A DNA stretch of 64,000 nucleotides. Origin: Macquaria australasica. Taxonomy: Eukaryota; Chordata; Actinopteri; Centrarchiformes; Percichthyidae. Every line of letters starts with the position of its first letter. Position 1 is the stretch's first letter. This document shows, one piece after another, positions 1-31,900 of this stretch. Below the pieces are notes generated by a model. The model was not told where the DNA came from. It made no database searches and saw only the letters and a program-made list of their open reading frames with translations. The DNA lies in the NCBI GenBank assembly GCA_005408345.1, contig SEMN01001237.1:2501-66500 (forward strand). The letters are read 5' to 3'. A program made the translations under genes and the position numbers.

Positions 1-1308
1 TCTTCCTCTTCACTATGTGACCCATCTAAACCAACACATGACACTATCAAATGAAGTAATGCATCAAGTCTAATCAAGAGACTGCTTGGTCCTTATTCAT
101 TTTTAGACTATACAGGTAATACTTGCAACTTACATTTTAAATATTTGAAAAGACGTAGAGGATTGCTTGTGATATTCTTCATCCTCATATTGACTGTATT
201 AATAGATAATATGGGCCGTTGAGACTGCCTTTCTTGCAGTTAACCCTACACATTGTTACACACACACAGTAACTGATTGATTGTTGATCAATGTACATTT
301 TCTGTTCTACACCACACAGTTTGTGTTCACATAAGAAGCCACATTAGATGTGTTTTATGGCATGAATTTAATGGTCGAAGAATGTAAGCAAGTACTGTGA
401 TGCTAGCAAAGAGTCAGATAAGTTGCCCAGTGTTTCTACCAGCCTTCTCTGTAGTGGGAAAGTGATGAAGTGTTAATGCTAGTAAAAGTAAGGATACATG
501 TTGTAAGTTGCATTTGAACACTGCTGAAATGATGTGGCAGCATCTGTATTGCGTTTGTAAGGACAGCATTCTTGTCTTAGCAAGGCCAGCTGGGCTCTTT
601 GCAGTCAAACTGAGTCATAGAAGTGTAAAAATGGTGTAATTCAATGAAGCATACAAGGATTATTTGATCTATCAGTGGGAAGCTGAGGAGAAAGGACATT
701 TACAGACAAAGATATTACATGTCCAAAAAGTGTGCTAATTAATGGAGTAGGAGGATGAGAAATGGTCGCAATAATTGAAAGTATCATTTATGTAAATGGT
801 TTATTTTCGGGTTGTGTGCCGAGGAGACTAAGCTGTACATTTGACCTCTCGTATGGGGAGCCCCAAAACTTACAAAACAGCAGTAAAAAGTTATCAGATG
901 AGTTGAAAATATAACTGAACAAATCAATAAGTAATGCAGGTAAATAATTCAAATGGAGTGTAAATGGAAATAAATGAACCTTGAGCATCAATGGAGCAGT
1001 CGAGGAGTGTGTGGCTAGCTAGCTTTCCTAAAACACTTGTAGCTAAACCCACTGAGCACCAAATTAAACTTAAAAAAAAGTTAAAATAAGCTGATGTTTT
1101 AATTTATTTCATCAACTGATTGGAATGAAATAAAAAGGTTTCTAGATTTTTACCAACTCATTGGAGGAAAGCTGTAAAGCTTTATATTTCTTTTTACTCC
1201 ATTTTAACTATTTAACTGACTGTACTTTTTATTGATGCATATCTAGTTTTATTTTTGTCTCATCTGATAACCTTTTACTGCTTTCTGTCAGTTCAGGGGC
1301 TCCATACT

Positions 1309-1317
1309 TATAAAAAG
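1309..1317 (+). promoter_or_regulatory. Possible TATA box for first exon A
   Basis: The string TATAAAAAG lies 128 bases before the ATG of exon 1A. A start about 30 bases downstream would give a 5' UTR of roughly 100 bases. Such strings are common in AT-rich fish DNA, and a splice-acceptor-like TTTCTGTCAG just upstream (about 1283-1292) allows an alternative in which 1445 sits in a second exon. Confidence 0.3.
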
Positions 1318-1444
1318 GAGATTTTCTCATATTTTGGGTCCAAGTGTTGGTGGAACAACATGTCACCCACCAAATGCCCCATTTGATTCTGTATCCCCAG
1401 ACTGAGCCAACACCGCCCCACTCGTCACAGCTACCACTGCCATC

Positions 1445-19830
<18,386 letters not shown>

Positions 19831-19917
19831 GTTTTTCCCCCTCACCCCTGAACTCTTAGCCAGCCACCTTCGTGTTGCACCAATTCTGTTACATTACAGA
19901 GATGCTTTTGATTGGAC

Positions 19918-19923
19918 AATAAA
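19918..19923 (+). terminator. slc41a3: slc41a3 polyadenylation signal
   Basis: An AATAAA hexamer lies 88 bases after the stop and is followed by a T/G-rich stretch (gcattttctgttggtt). This is the first canonical signal, predicting a short 3' UTR of about 110 bases. Confidence 0.75.
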
Positions 19924-20524
19924 GCATTTTCTGTTGGTTATCACTGGGCCAGTTCATACAGAGGAATCTGTCTTTGTCACAAATTCAAACCTTTACAATG
20001 ATGGAGAGATGGCACCCATCCATCTGGGTGAAGGGTTTGCTGCCTGAACACATCCAGCCAGTCTAATTATTTTATTTGAGGGCAAAAGTATTAAGACGTT
20101 TTAGTTCTCTGTCCTTTAGAGCATCTACCATGTTGAATTTTATTTTGAAATCATTCCTCTTCATGTGTCAGTTTTTTGTTTTCCTGCACCAACTAAATAT
20201 GAGTTTGGTGGCTCTATGCTCGTCTCTTTGGCTTCATCAGAGGAATATGAAGCAACTTTACATCATAGCAGAAAGACTGGTTGGTCTGTTTGTGGATTTG
20301 TTTAAACTTGTAAGTAGAACAAATAGACCTAAAGCAGTCCATGTTTGGGTGGGCTGTATTATGAATTAATACTAGAGGTGGTGGAGGTTGTATACACATA
20401 TGTAGTACACAAAATTTAATTTTCAATGGTTGTATAATAAGAATAAGAATAAATTTAGAGCGAACTGGACAGATTTAGTTTTCATGCAAATCACGTACCT
20501 GTAACACACAGAGGAATGTACACT

Positions 20525-20920
20525 AAATATGAAGCTATTGCCATCAGCTGGCTAACTGGCACAAAGACTGGAAACAAGGAAACAGCTAGCCTGGCTCTGT
20601 CCAAAGCTAACAAAATCCACCTACCTACTACCTCTAAAGTTCAATAATAAACACGTTGTATCTTGTTTGTTTAATCTGTACAAAAACAGAAGTGTAGTAA
20701 CGACAGTTTGCTGTTTTTTAGTTTTTGGTATGAATTAAACAAATGAGATATAACGGGTTAATTAGTGAGCTTTAGAGGTGATTCTGACAATGCTAAGCTA
20801 GGTGTTTCCCCCTGTTTTCAGTCTTTATACTAAGCTAAGCTAGCTAGCTGCTGGCTGTATCTTCATACTTGGTGTACAAACATGTACATTTGTATCAATC
20901 TTCTCATCTTCCCAAAATAT
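20525..20920. mobile_element. Fold-back element, copy 2
   Basis: The left arm is degenerate ('tgaagctattgccatcagctggctaact...aaagactggaaac'); the right arm 'cagtctttatactaagctaagc' (about 20819-20841) and 'cttcatacttgg...caatcttctcatctt' follow the same order as copy 1. It contains the central 'agcctggctctgtccaaag' block. Confidence 0.65.
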
Positions 20921-23094
20921 CGAACTTTTCCTATGAGGTTTGGAATAGAATCTGTTCATGTACACCTGTACACAAATCCCTGTATCCATTGACAGCCATT
21001 CCTTCTTCCACTGTGCAGAAGTCAGTTTCACAGCAAGTCACCAAAATACTTAATCGTGCCTGGCGAAAATGCCACAACTGACTGACTAAAATCCCCACAA
21101 TCCATCATATAAACAGTTTCCAGAGTATCTAATATGCAGATGATGTATAGCTTTTTGTTGAACATACAGTGTGTGATTAACATGGCACTTGCAAACAATA
21201 CAGTAATAATTATAAGCAATGAGATTGTTCTTCAGATTGTACATCATACTAGAAATTGTTACACTTAACATGTTTGTTTCCGAGCACTGTGAAGCCCTGA
21301 ACATGTCTCCACCTCTCACTGTTTGTATAGTAGTCTCAATATTCAAAAAAACATTTTGCAATATTGTATTTAGTGTGAAATTTGTTATGCCACTCAATGT
21401 AAAAACAACAAAAAAATAGGAGTGAACTGATGCAGAAGACTTCAGCATTTGTTTTCATCCGTCAGTCCAGGTTTATGTGTTTATCGACTGCAACTGCAGA
21501 GGATCTTGGGTATTCCCTCACTGCTTGATACAAACAATCCCTTTAATGGAGGGTTCACAAAGCCTTATTGTACCATAAAACCTCATCTTTACAGCAGTGA
21601 GCACATATACATGCACACCTTGCTCTTAAAGGTGTGTTCAGACAGAAAGCACCTTGCATAATTCGTACGAATTTGACCGCTGGGCCGTTTGTGTTCAGCT
21701 CAGCCTCAGAATCTAGTCAGAGTTCACCTTTAACTCCAGTTCTTTGTTATTTTCCCTGCAGTCTCTCTCATTTTTCTTCTCATCTCTGTACATTTATGAA
21801 GCAAATTAATGAAGCCCTGTGGTGCACTAAAATCTTTTGCTGAAGTTGAGACATTTTCATCTCACACTGACGTGTCTTTGCATCAGTTTGCTTTGTATAT
21901 ATGCAATTTCAATTGCGCCATGTCTAAAATTCACTTCGAAGTCTGTCTGAACACACACTAACACTCATCATTCATGTAAAGTCATATTTAAGCATCTTCA
22001 AATCTCAATTATGCATTTCTTCAGTTTACATGAATACACAAAAGATTGCAACTAGTGTAGGAAAACACTTTAACTGCAAAACCCACAGTATTTAGGATAC
22101 AGAGTTTACAGTCTGAAGTATACTGGCTATCTCTATCCTTGCTATCATGACTTGAATTTCTGAATGTGTATGTGAGCTACATCTCAAAGATTTACACGAT
22201 TCCTCAAAGTAATGTGTGTAAATGTACTCATGAAGTCACATGGAACATTTTTGCTGTTTGCTGTTACTAGTAAAACCTATTTTTAGAGACGAACCTCAGC
22301 GAACCACTAAAACCTGAGGCATTTCTGAAAACAGCCTGTCTTGTCAATAATCCTTTACGTGTGTTATTTCAGTGTTAATAGTGCTTTGCTAAAAGCTTTT
22401 ATTATGACACTGTATTTTCTACACTAGAAGGTAATGAAATATAGTTCTCTATCATGTCGAGACTATCTCTCCACCCTACATATTCCATATGGATGCTCTG
22501 TAAGACACATCACCTGTGGTGGCCACGCTCTGATTAGCAACTCGTGTTTATATTCGCACCAAGCGTGTGGCCTCTCTGATTCCTTTGAAAAGAGATAGTC
22601 TCTCCACTCGGAGAACCTGGGTTACACATGCAACCTTCCGATATGTTCTATTTGAAGCACAGTTGATTTCACTCAAGCTTACTGTATGAGATCTGTGTGT
22701 GAACTGTGATACTATGAGAATTAGACCACAGCTAAGGTTGTGTTGTACCAGCACATAAGTGTGTCTTAATCAGTAGGGCTGGACGATAGATCATAAAATC
22801 TGTATCATTATGAAATGTCACATTTATATAGATATCAACAAATGTAATGATTACCTTTTTTAAATTCATCATTGCATGTATTTCCATTATTGTGTTGGCT
22901 CACTTCTGATGTTTGTCCTATTTAAATATAATCTGACCAGTTAAAACTCTTAAGACTTCTGGACTACACCTACTGGTCGGTTAGATGGCACTGGTTTCTG
23001 TTCTTAAAGTAAATATGGAAGTCGGATAGTTTATTTGAAATTTTGATAATGACTAAATTCAGGTTGGTAGCCTAATAATGATGGTAATGTCAAA

Positions 23095-23655
23095 GAATAG
23101 TTAAATGTTTTTGGAAATATATTTATTCACTTTATAGCCAAGACTTAGATACCACTCATGTCTTTATGCTAAATATGAAGCTAGAGCCAATAGGCGATTA
23201 GCTTAGCTTAGCATTAAGACTGGAAGAGTGAAAACAGCTAGTGTGGCTCTGTTCAACATAATTGAATAAATAGTTTGTAGAAAAATGTTTAAATGTGTGG
23301 TTTTGTGAGTAGTTTCATGATGTAACTATTTTTTGGACAGGCCAGTGACTTTAGGAGTCGCGACTGGTTAAAATAAATAGTTCCAGCACGTATAAAAATA
23401 AATAAATAAAAATAAAAAAAACTCATAAAACCTCAATTTGTCATGTTTACATTTCTGTTTGTGTACATATTAAAGAAGAAATTATGTATTAATTAGTCAA
23501 ATTTAGAAACTTTGGACAAAGCCAGGCTAGCTGCAACCAGTCCTTATGCTAAGCTAAGCTAACTGCCTGCTGGCTGTAGCTTCATATTTAGCGTGCGAGA
23601 GTGGTATCAATCTTCTCATCTGAGACAGTAAATAAGCACATTTCCCAAAATGTTA
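23095..23655. mobile_element. Fold-back element, copy 3
   Basis: Arms at 23197-23221 (attagcttagcttagcatta) and 23539-23563 (agtccttatgctaagctaag). Outer parts read 'gataccactcatgtctttatgctaaatatgaagct' on the left and 'agcttcatatttagcgtgcgagagtggtatc' on the right, so inversion covers more than 60 bases per side. The longer middle includes an A-rich stretch near 23390-23420. Confidence 0.7.
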
Positions 23656-24194
23656 TCATCCAGCCCTATTAATTACACTATTAATTAAGTACGGAGGAGT
23701 GTGATGGCAAAATACCTGATTGCAAAGTTGCACTTTAGTTTTAATAGTCGTCTAATGTTGCCTTGAAAACAAAGTTAATGTCAACTGTGTCTTATCTAAA
23801 ACCTGCTCATCTACAACCACGTCAACGTCATAACAATAATAGTTTTATTTAAATGTTGCAACAGTCGCTCTTTTGCTTTCTGTAGGAAAACTTCGTACTG
23901 TACTTCAGTGTTGACACTGCCACATTCTGACTTTAGGGGCTTTTAAAATGCCTTTACTTTCGAATCTTGCTGTGTTCATTGTCACCTGAGCTTCCACACC
24001 TGCAGGATGTTGGGTCTTATGTGTGCGCAAAGATGTGCAGAATCAAAACTGTGACAAATGTTTGGTGAGTGTTTCTGTGATTTTGTGGCTATCTACAGTT
24101 ATATTTTAATAAAAACTAACCAAAAAAAAAACAGTATTTGTATTTTATAATTTCTTACTTTGGTGCCATCAGGTGGAAGTAACAATAATGACAC

Positions 24195-24705
24195 CAGTCA
24201 GGTTTTCATCCAAATCAAGAACAAATTTCAACCACATTTCCAAGAAAATCTGCAAAGAAAATGCAAATGAATGCACATGCATCAGTGCAAGTATTGAGAG
24301 TTGGTTGATGGAGATATACAGTTGGTGGCGTTAAGTCAGTCAGGTTAAACCATTGCAGCAGAAGAGGGCGCAACGAGATGACAATATAATTAGTGGATAT
24401 ATAATTAGTGCCAGTCAAACCTCAAACAGTGGAAAACTATGCAGCAAACATGATGGAAATATGGCATTTCAGTTTGTTTCATGTATTAATTGGAGGAAGG
24501 TTAGTCTCCTCATCGCTCACAGATCTGCTGCCATGTTTCATCCCTTCAGTGGAGTCTGTTTCCATTGCACTTTGTGACATTTTGCTTTTATTAGGACACC
24601 AACCTTTCCACAAAGTTTAAATTTTATGTTTTTATTTCCTGCGTTTCCACTCAGTTTGGGGTTGAAAATGTGCGCAAAAACAGGTGGATGGAAACACACA
24701 GACTG
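24195..24705. mobile_element. Candidate short DNA element with inverted ends
   Basis: The left end 'caggttttcatccaaatc' (about 24203) and right end 'acaggtggatggaaacacac' (about 24680-24700) are partly inverted copies (tttcatcca / tggatgaaa-like). The interior has no coding signal. The match is short and imperfect. Confidence 0.3.
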
Positions 24706-27380
24706 TGGTTTGCACCAGCTGGACTACACAATTTTCTTTCTGATATTGTTTAATTTTTTATGAACATACACACTATCAGAATCATTTGAAAGATGCTTTG
24801 ATCACCTAAAAAATTCGATAGATAGTAACTTTTAAAAACATGTTAAATTATGGATGTTTTCTCAGCTACGTGACTGTTGAAATGCGGCTTTGTAAAGTCT
24901 GTTTTTCTTCCATCGATGGCTTGTTCATCCAGCACTGCGGCCACCCATGAGCAGAGCACTGAGGAGGAGAACAGGGTCATCTTTGTCCAGTATAGCTCTG
25001 TGAAAATAACTGCCTCTGTGAGAATATCTCGGAGTCTGACTTTAAACAACTAACAAACCAAGCATATCACTCAGTGCTGCTGTGAAGGGAATGTATTTGT
25101 TGAAATGTCGGCAAGTGCACTTCAGTTATCAAGTTATCACATTCATAGTTTTGAGGCACAAGTAAACTGGTACATGAGAGATTCTTGCAGATTGTGCTGT
25201 TTACTAGTTCACAATAACTCCCCAAGTCACAGGTGTGACTGAAGGAACATTTCTACAGAAATGGCTGGAGATGTCTGACTAGCTGTGTTCAAACAGCAGC
25301 GTCTGGCCATTTGAGATGGATATACAATATGTTTTATCCCTTTGAAAGAACACATTACTTGCATTTTCCAGAAAAAGAAAGGAAATTAAAAGGTAAAACA
25401 TATTTTGTGCAGCATGTCATTGAGCCATTAGGAAAACAAAGCACGAAGGGTGTGACTGGGTTTTGGCTCACACATGTTCATGCATGTTATGGCTTAAATC
25501 ACACATTGCAACACAAGGGAGCAGTAAAATGAAACTCTTGTAACCCTGCAATCACAGTCAGACAGAAAAATCAAATGTGGCATGAGCATCATGGCACAAG
25601 TTTAAGGCTTGACTAAAAGTCACACAGCTTTTAACACATTACAGAGACTCACACACAGATATTGCACTTTTCAAAGCATGACTACAGGCATAAAAAAGTG
25701 GGCCTTCCTGGGCCTATCTGACAATATTCTACAGCAAGATCAAAGATTTTACTAAAGAGATCTGGAAGATATATGGACTTAAACCGCTTCCTGCTGGTTC
25801 AATACCAACGTGTCTTGAAACTGGAACTAATATCCTGACTGCGGGTCATGTTGGCTTTCGTTGTGTTGTGGTGAATTCTTGTTATTCTCGGGGACAACTA
25901 GCTGTCAGGTCCAGATGAGTCCCAGCATTAAATGTTTCCAATTCATTGAGGTTGGACTGGTGTCTTGATAAACAGGGCAGCCCCAAGATGTTTTGAGTAA
26001 GGGATGAGACTTTGAGTAGACTGGAAAAAGTCCCTTGTTATGAAGGGGAATGCAGGGATTCATTAGAAAGAGCAGATTTATATGGGTGTGGTATCCAGTT
26101 TTAAACATTTTGACCTGAGGAGGATCCGGCTGGGATCGAAACATTTGTGTGCAGGCGTTACCTCTTTTCAAATGAAAATTAGCAGCTTGGGACTAAACAA
26201 TAGGACACACTGATAATAACAGTCTATCAAAGGGTGTGACGGACAGATTTGATGTTAAAACTTTATTTCATGGGTCTGTTATTCCCCAGAACGTTCCAAG
26301 CAGGTTTTCTGGAAAGAACTGTGTAATTTGGTACCAATCATATGATAAAATGGAAACTTTTATCATACATTTTATCAAAATGCTGAGACTGGTATTAGAG
26401 TTTTAAGTAAATATTCATTCATCATTCATTTATTATTGGAAGCTTTATTCTTCTAAGTTGAATCGTAAGCTCACCTGTAGACAGTTTGCACAGTTTTTCA
26501 TTTGCTGATTTGCTGTGCACCGAGTAAAAGCTAGCAATTCATTGGCAGGAATTCACTGGATTCACTGGTAGCATAGTTTACTCTTTTAGTTTTCAAAAAT
26601 ATATTGGTTTTGCAAATGCACTGGCAGATTTGACCTCTTGGGTGATTTTACCCTTAGTTTCAAGATGTAACAGACTTACTCCACCGATTTAGCATCACAC
26701 TCCTCTAACTCTGTCGGGCTCACAAAGGACAGTTTACAACAAGGATCAAAATCGATGCAGCAGAACCAGAGATCAGCTTTTGTTTCACGCATTCCGGTGT
26801 GTTGTGTTAGTAGCAGCTAATGTAGCTGTTAGCCTGCAGCAGAAATGAGCAGCGGGCTGCAGAGGTCTGGTAGGCTCACTTCTTTCTAACTCCACACCAA
26901 CAGATTCTTTTCATTTTTTTACTTGTAGTCTTCAGCCTCACCTGACGCTGACTCAAGTGACTGACTGTGACTTTAATGCTCTTTGTCACATGTGTAGTTC
27001 ACCTGTAAACAGACAGAGTTCTCCTTTAGACATTTAAGACTGTATGAAGACCTTGGTTAAAACTTAGCAGTACAGGCCATTAATAAACATTTTCCTGCAT
27101 TAACCTCCATATTATTACCATAAATTCCATCACATTTGTTGAACAAGGCCCTGCAGTGGAGGTGACTGTAGGTGGATTAACCCCTCATGTGCCTGCATTC
27201 GCCCTAACAAGGGGAGCTGTGATCAGGGTTAGTGCTGAGCTGGACCCAGAGCTGACTGCAGCTATGTGGTTGTTTGTTTAGCCTACCTGCCCAGAGCTAA
27301 ATACAGACAGCGAACGAAGGGTTTCTGAGCCGGGGTGTGATGATTTTTGAATTGTCCATAAGAATTCTATTCAGCTTCAG

Positions 27381-27386
27381 TTTATT
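27381..27386 (-). terminator. chst13: Possible chst13 polyadenylation signal
   Basis: TTTATT on the + strand reads AATAAA on the - strand, about 870 bases after the chst13 stop. It is the nearest exact hexamer I noticed in this orientation. Variant signals closer to the stop cannot be excluded. Confidence 0.3.
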
Positions 27387-28252
27387 TGTAAAAGCCGCGA
27401 TAGAAAGTAACTTTTCATGGAAAAAAAGAAAAGTCACTCTGAATAAGAGAAAGCCCTCCCTTCTTTCATAAAAAACTTTCACAAAATCAGGAGCCCAAAT
27501 CCGTACTACCACACACACGTTTCCACAACAATAAATACTTTATGCACTGACATACATAAATAAACAGCATCCATAGATATTGTACTGTAGGTGCTTTCAA
27601 TGAATCTGCTGAGTTCAGTTTCACAGTCAGCACATTCACCTGTGCACCCATACAAGAGGAGAACCTGCTCCTCTCAAGTGGGACTTAACATTTATGGCTC
27701 AGGAAAACAAGCCATGGGAGAACTTTTACGGTAGTGGACACCGCAGGGATGCTGGTATGGCATGTTACACCACCACATGTAACAAACAACAAGGCTAAAA
27801 GTCAAAGAAAGGCTCAATCTGACAAAGTAACTTCTAGGTGAGAAATGGCAATCAGGTGAACCAAAAATAAATACTGAATTCTAATTGAACGACTCATCTG
27901 CATTCTGTCTGATAGACAATACATCGTTTACACACGGAAAGCAAACCGACAAATATGACAGCTGCTTGTGAGACTGCAGCACAAACTGTCCGTCTTTTCT
28001 TCTCAGGAAAAACTTTGGTTCCATTTAGAAAGTTTCATTCACTGATAACAGAAAGGCAAGACCTTCTGCACAGCTGTTTTTGTTGGAGTCATAGTAACAA
28101 GTCAGTGCTTGTGATTGGCCACTCTAGGCAGGGATGAATATTGTAGTCCATGGCAGCCAGAAAGTGCAAAATGATCAATACCAACATGTGAAAGGAAAAT
28201 TATCCCAACGTGTCCATCCACGGCACTGATGTCAGTCGTCTTTCTCTGCCCC

Positions 28253-28936
28253 TCAGTGAGTCCTCAGGTACTTTGGTGTGGAGTAGTTGAAGAGCAAGAA
28301 GTCCATTCGATACAGGTTGAACAGTTTCTTCTGGTAGAAGGGGCTGATGTGCTTAAAGAAGCGTGCTGCCATGTTGCCATCAGTCCTGGTGCTCTTACCA
28401 GATGTTGGAAATTGAAGTGTCCCCTCCACTCCAGCCAGCCTGAGCACAGCCTCAGCATCCGGCTCCAGAGTCTCGTACTTCCCCACTACGTCATAATGGA
28501 TCAGGCAGGGGTGGCAGAGGGAGTGCACCCGCTCCCAGTGCTCATTAAAAGGTTCATCCCGTTGGGTCTGAGGGTCCACGAGGTACTTGACAAACTCGTG
28601 GAATGAAACGTCATTCCCCTTCTCCAATGCTTCGGGCTCCGGGTCGGGCCGGTGCCGGCGGATGATCTTGGTTCCGTAGCGCGTGTGGAAAGCGGTGTTG
28701 TAGCTTTGGGTGAACTTGTTCCGGTAGGCGGACACGAGGCGCTCAAAGGGCTCCCGCACGAAGATGAACTTGAGGTAGCTGCGAAGGCGATGGTTAATCT
28801 CAGGGACCGAGAACTCGGAAAGTGTGCGGAGGTTACCTGCCACATGGGCCTCATTGGCAGGAATAGCAAGGGGGTCGGTGTAGCGGCCGTCGCTGGTGAG
28901 GACCATAAGGACACGCTTCCAATTGGTGCAGGCTAC
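28253..28936 (-). CDS. chst13: chst13 exon 4 (last coding exon)
   Basis: Codes 227 residues and a TGA stop. It begins in phase 0 after the acceptor CACTTCCAG with VACTNWKRVLMVLTS. It contains IPANEAHVAGNLRTL, EINHRLRSYLKFIFVREPFE, the R-L-V-S-A-Y-R-N-K 3'-PAPS motif, PFNEHWERVHSLCHPC with the family's conserved cysteines, and YDVVGKYETL. GC content is clearly higher than the flanks. Long open frames on the opposite strand and in shifted frames here are shadows. Confidence 0.95.
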   Translation of the reverse strand, partial: VACTNWKRVLMVLTSDGRYTDPLAIPANEAHVAGNLRTLSEFSVPEINHRLRSYLKFIFVREPFERLVSAYRNKFTQSYNTAFHTRYGTKIIRRHRPDPEPEALEKGNDVSFHEFVKYLVDPQTQRDEPFNEHWERVHSLCHPCLIHYDVVGKYETLEPDAEAVLRLAGVEGTLQFPTSGKSTRTDGNMAARFFKHISPFYQKKLFNLYRMDFLLFNYSTPKYLRTH

Positions 28937-31900
28937 CTGGAAGTGAGAAAACGGGATGATTTTAATTCAAGCCAAAATACATGTGAGAGCGGCAGTGTTT
29001 TAGACACTGCAAAAAATTTCCATCTCAACAATCTGAACTATAAATACATCTACTGAGTGACATTTTAAAAACCACTTATGGCAGAATATTCTGTAGTCTG
29101 GAAGAGGGGTTTTCAAAGTCTGACACTGTGGGGCCCAGAAAGATATAACTCCTATTCAACAGGAAGTGTAATGTTGCCATGGATTCAGTGACTTACACTG
29201 TGGGCTGCAACCTTTTGTTTATACGCAATGGACATCAGAGCTAATGATATGAATATGAATCATGTCTGTGGGTGCAGATTTTACTGAGTTATGAGTCAGA
29301 GAAAGAGTGCTGCTTGACGCAAATTGCGAGCCTCCCGTTACCCCCCCTCCCCCCCTTCAACTCTCCCCCTGGGCAGGCGTACCTCACAGTTTGAAAACCT
29401 CTGGTCTAGAATTTCAGCTGCACTACTTAATGTCATGGTAACCAACCTTGGGTACGTAGCAGTAAATAAGGTTGTGTTTATCATCCACAATGAGGTGTTT
29501 GAGATTCTCAGGCGAGAGGACCTGCCGCTTCCTCGTGTGGCTTAGACATGCCTGCCCCAATAGCTCCCTGCGGCCTTGAAGGGACTTCTGGGCTGCCAGC
29601 AGCTCCAGCTGCTTGTTGGGATGTGATCAAGACGAAGCAGGACCAACGAAAGAGGGACGATCCAGGGAGGAAGAAGCAGACATAGAAAAACCTTTTGAAA
29701 ATGGTTGCAGGCAAGCAACAGTTCTCACAAAACAAATTCAGGAGAGTTTTATCATTCTGAGAAGAGTGTATTTATCCTTTATCTTAAAATACTTTACAAA
29801 AATACAGCAGTTTGGGAGCAACATTAGCATTCATTTGGATCTGTGTTTCTGGCCACCTGGCAAATGGAAGTCCAATATTCAGGTTAATGTGACCCTCAAA
29901 GCCTACAGGTCAGCCTCACACTGACATTACAAAACTGTCATGAAATTATATTTTCTGAGAAATTCGGGAATATTACTAAACTTGTTCCCCTTCAATGTCA
30001 GTAACTATTCCATAGGAAATGTAATATTTGTTTTCACATGTTCGCATGCTTACATTTGCTAATTAGAACCAAACACAAAGTCCAGCTGAGGCTGATGGGA
30101 ATGACATTACTTTGGGAGGTATCTGGTCATAAACCAAAGAATTGGACAAACCAAAATCCTGACCTCATGGTGGTGCGAGACCAAAAGTTCAACCGACTGA
30201 CATTGCCATCCATAGAGCCATTTCAATTCAATTCAGTTTTATTTATATAGCGCACTTTTCATATAGAGCAGTTCTAGGCCGTACTCTTTATATTTACAAA
30301 GCCTCCAAGGGTTTGACAAATAGATGTTTTGTGTGTGTTCTCTCACCTGGTCTCCATTGTAGAGGGTCTCCAGTGGACTTCTCCCACTTTTAACCGGTCT
30401 GCTGTCTGTCTTCACACCAGGTTCTACCGTTAGAAAGACAAATCAAACATCAGCATGATTATAGCTGCTCAACACATTTTTTTGCATATGTAGAAAAGGT
30501 AAAAGCCCCCACCATTAATAGAAGAGTTACACTAATGTCAGATATCACTGATATGACTAATGTCTTTCCATCGTTCCAGTTCATTTCTCAGGATGTATGT
30601 GTAAATGTGAAATGGATAACGCTGCTGTAAATCTGACACATGATGTGTTAGATGTCAACAAAAGAGCATGTCTGGTGAATTTTCACCACAGGTGCTTTGT
30701 TGACTTTGTCACCACTGATTTAAGTCTGACCACATTACTTTTATTTTTTCATAAGCCTATGAGGTAATAAATGAGAAACACTCTTTTACAATGTGTCGTG
30801 TATTTGCACAGAGGTTTATATTACACTATAAAGATGTCCATACAGAGTAATGGGGATGGCCAGTCAGAACCAGCTTTCCACCCCTCCTCTGGGTCTGCCT
30901 TTGTCATGACGTGATCCCTTTTTTAATTTACAGATTCCATAGGAACAGCGTGTTCCTTCCAAACTCGCTCTTTTCTCTAGCTTAACTTTTTTCCTTCATC
31001 TGTCCCTCTTAATTGGACTGTTACCCTGCAGGAAATTAGTTATCTATCCACAGCAAATGAACTGGAGGACACAATACAAAACAAAACACATTTGGAGAAC
31101 ACTCACTACCAGTTTCCAAACATTACGCAACCAAACAATGATAAATGTGCAACACTGATTAGCTGTGGGTTTGAACAATGCTTGGCTGTATAACATGTCT
31201 TTGTAATGATGGACTTGCTGGAGGCTCTGCTGGTCTGAAGAAGTTAAAATAGCTATCTTGATGGAGACTGTGTTATCACCCCCCCACACACAATGCTGGA
31301 ATGATGGAGGTGGAGGGAGGTGGGGAATGTGCTTTATGTATATTAGCATGAGGTAACCTACTTGTAAGAAGGCCTATGGAATGATGAGAAAACTCCATAC
31401 CAACATATGGAAAGCATATCAGTTTGCAATAAAAAGCCAGGTGAAGGCTTATGCTATGCAAGTATGGAATCCAGAAGGAGACAGAGCCTTCTTCTCCCCC
31501 ACTGTTTCTCTCCTTTCTGCTGAGTTCACATTTAGCAAATAAAACTGAATTTTCACTGTTTTGAAATGGCACCCAAATTGAATAAATCTGTGTCAGCTTG
31601 GGACTCCAGTCTCATGAAAAACACATGAACCACTATTGTTTACAGACTCTTGTTCAAGATTAAAATCAAACTCTAAATCATAACTACTTCCTGCCATTTT
31701 GAGGAAGCAGAATACAAAAAAGGAGAACAATTACACTACTGGTGACTGAGCAAACACAGAAGGACAGTTTAAGAGGATCTGAGATAGACAGTGACACTGC
31801 CCTGATGCAGCCTCTCTCTGTCCCTCCTCTTTGCATGAGCTCACATGAACCATCAAAATCCCCAACTTCCTCTGGGTGAATCTGTGCCACATCATCTGAA

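Larger units (their letters stand above)
19941..28252. other. Intergenic region between slc41a3 and chst13 (including chst13 3' UTR)
   Basis: 8.3 kb between convergent genes. It holds two fold-back elements (20525-20920, 23095-23655), a possible DNA element with short inverted ends (24195-24705), and otherwise AT-rich unique-looking sequence. The 3' UTR of chst13 must lie at its right end. No other gene was recognised. Confidence 0.6.

Noticed and set aside
25905..26171. 88-codon - strand open frame near 'ggatccggctgggatcgaaacattt'
   Set aside because: The phrase recalls sequence near some retroelement ends, but no protein motif supports it.
28501..29056. Long open frames overlapping the chst13 last exon (28501-28914 on -, 28652-29056 on +)
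   Set aside because: They are shadows of the GC-rich real exon; their translations are compositionally odd and match no known family.
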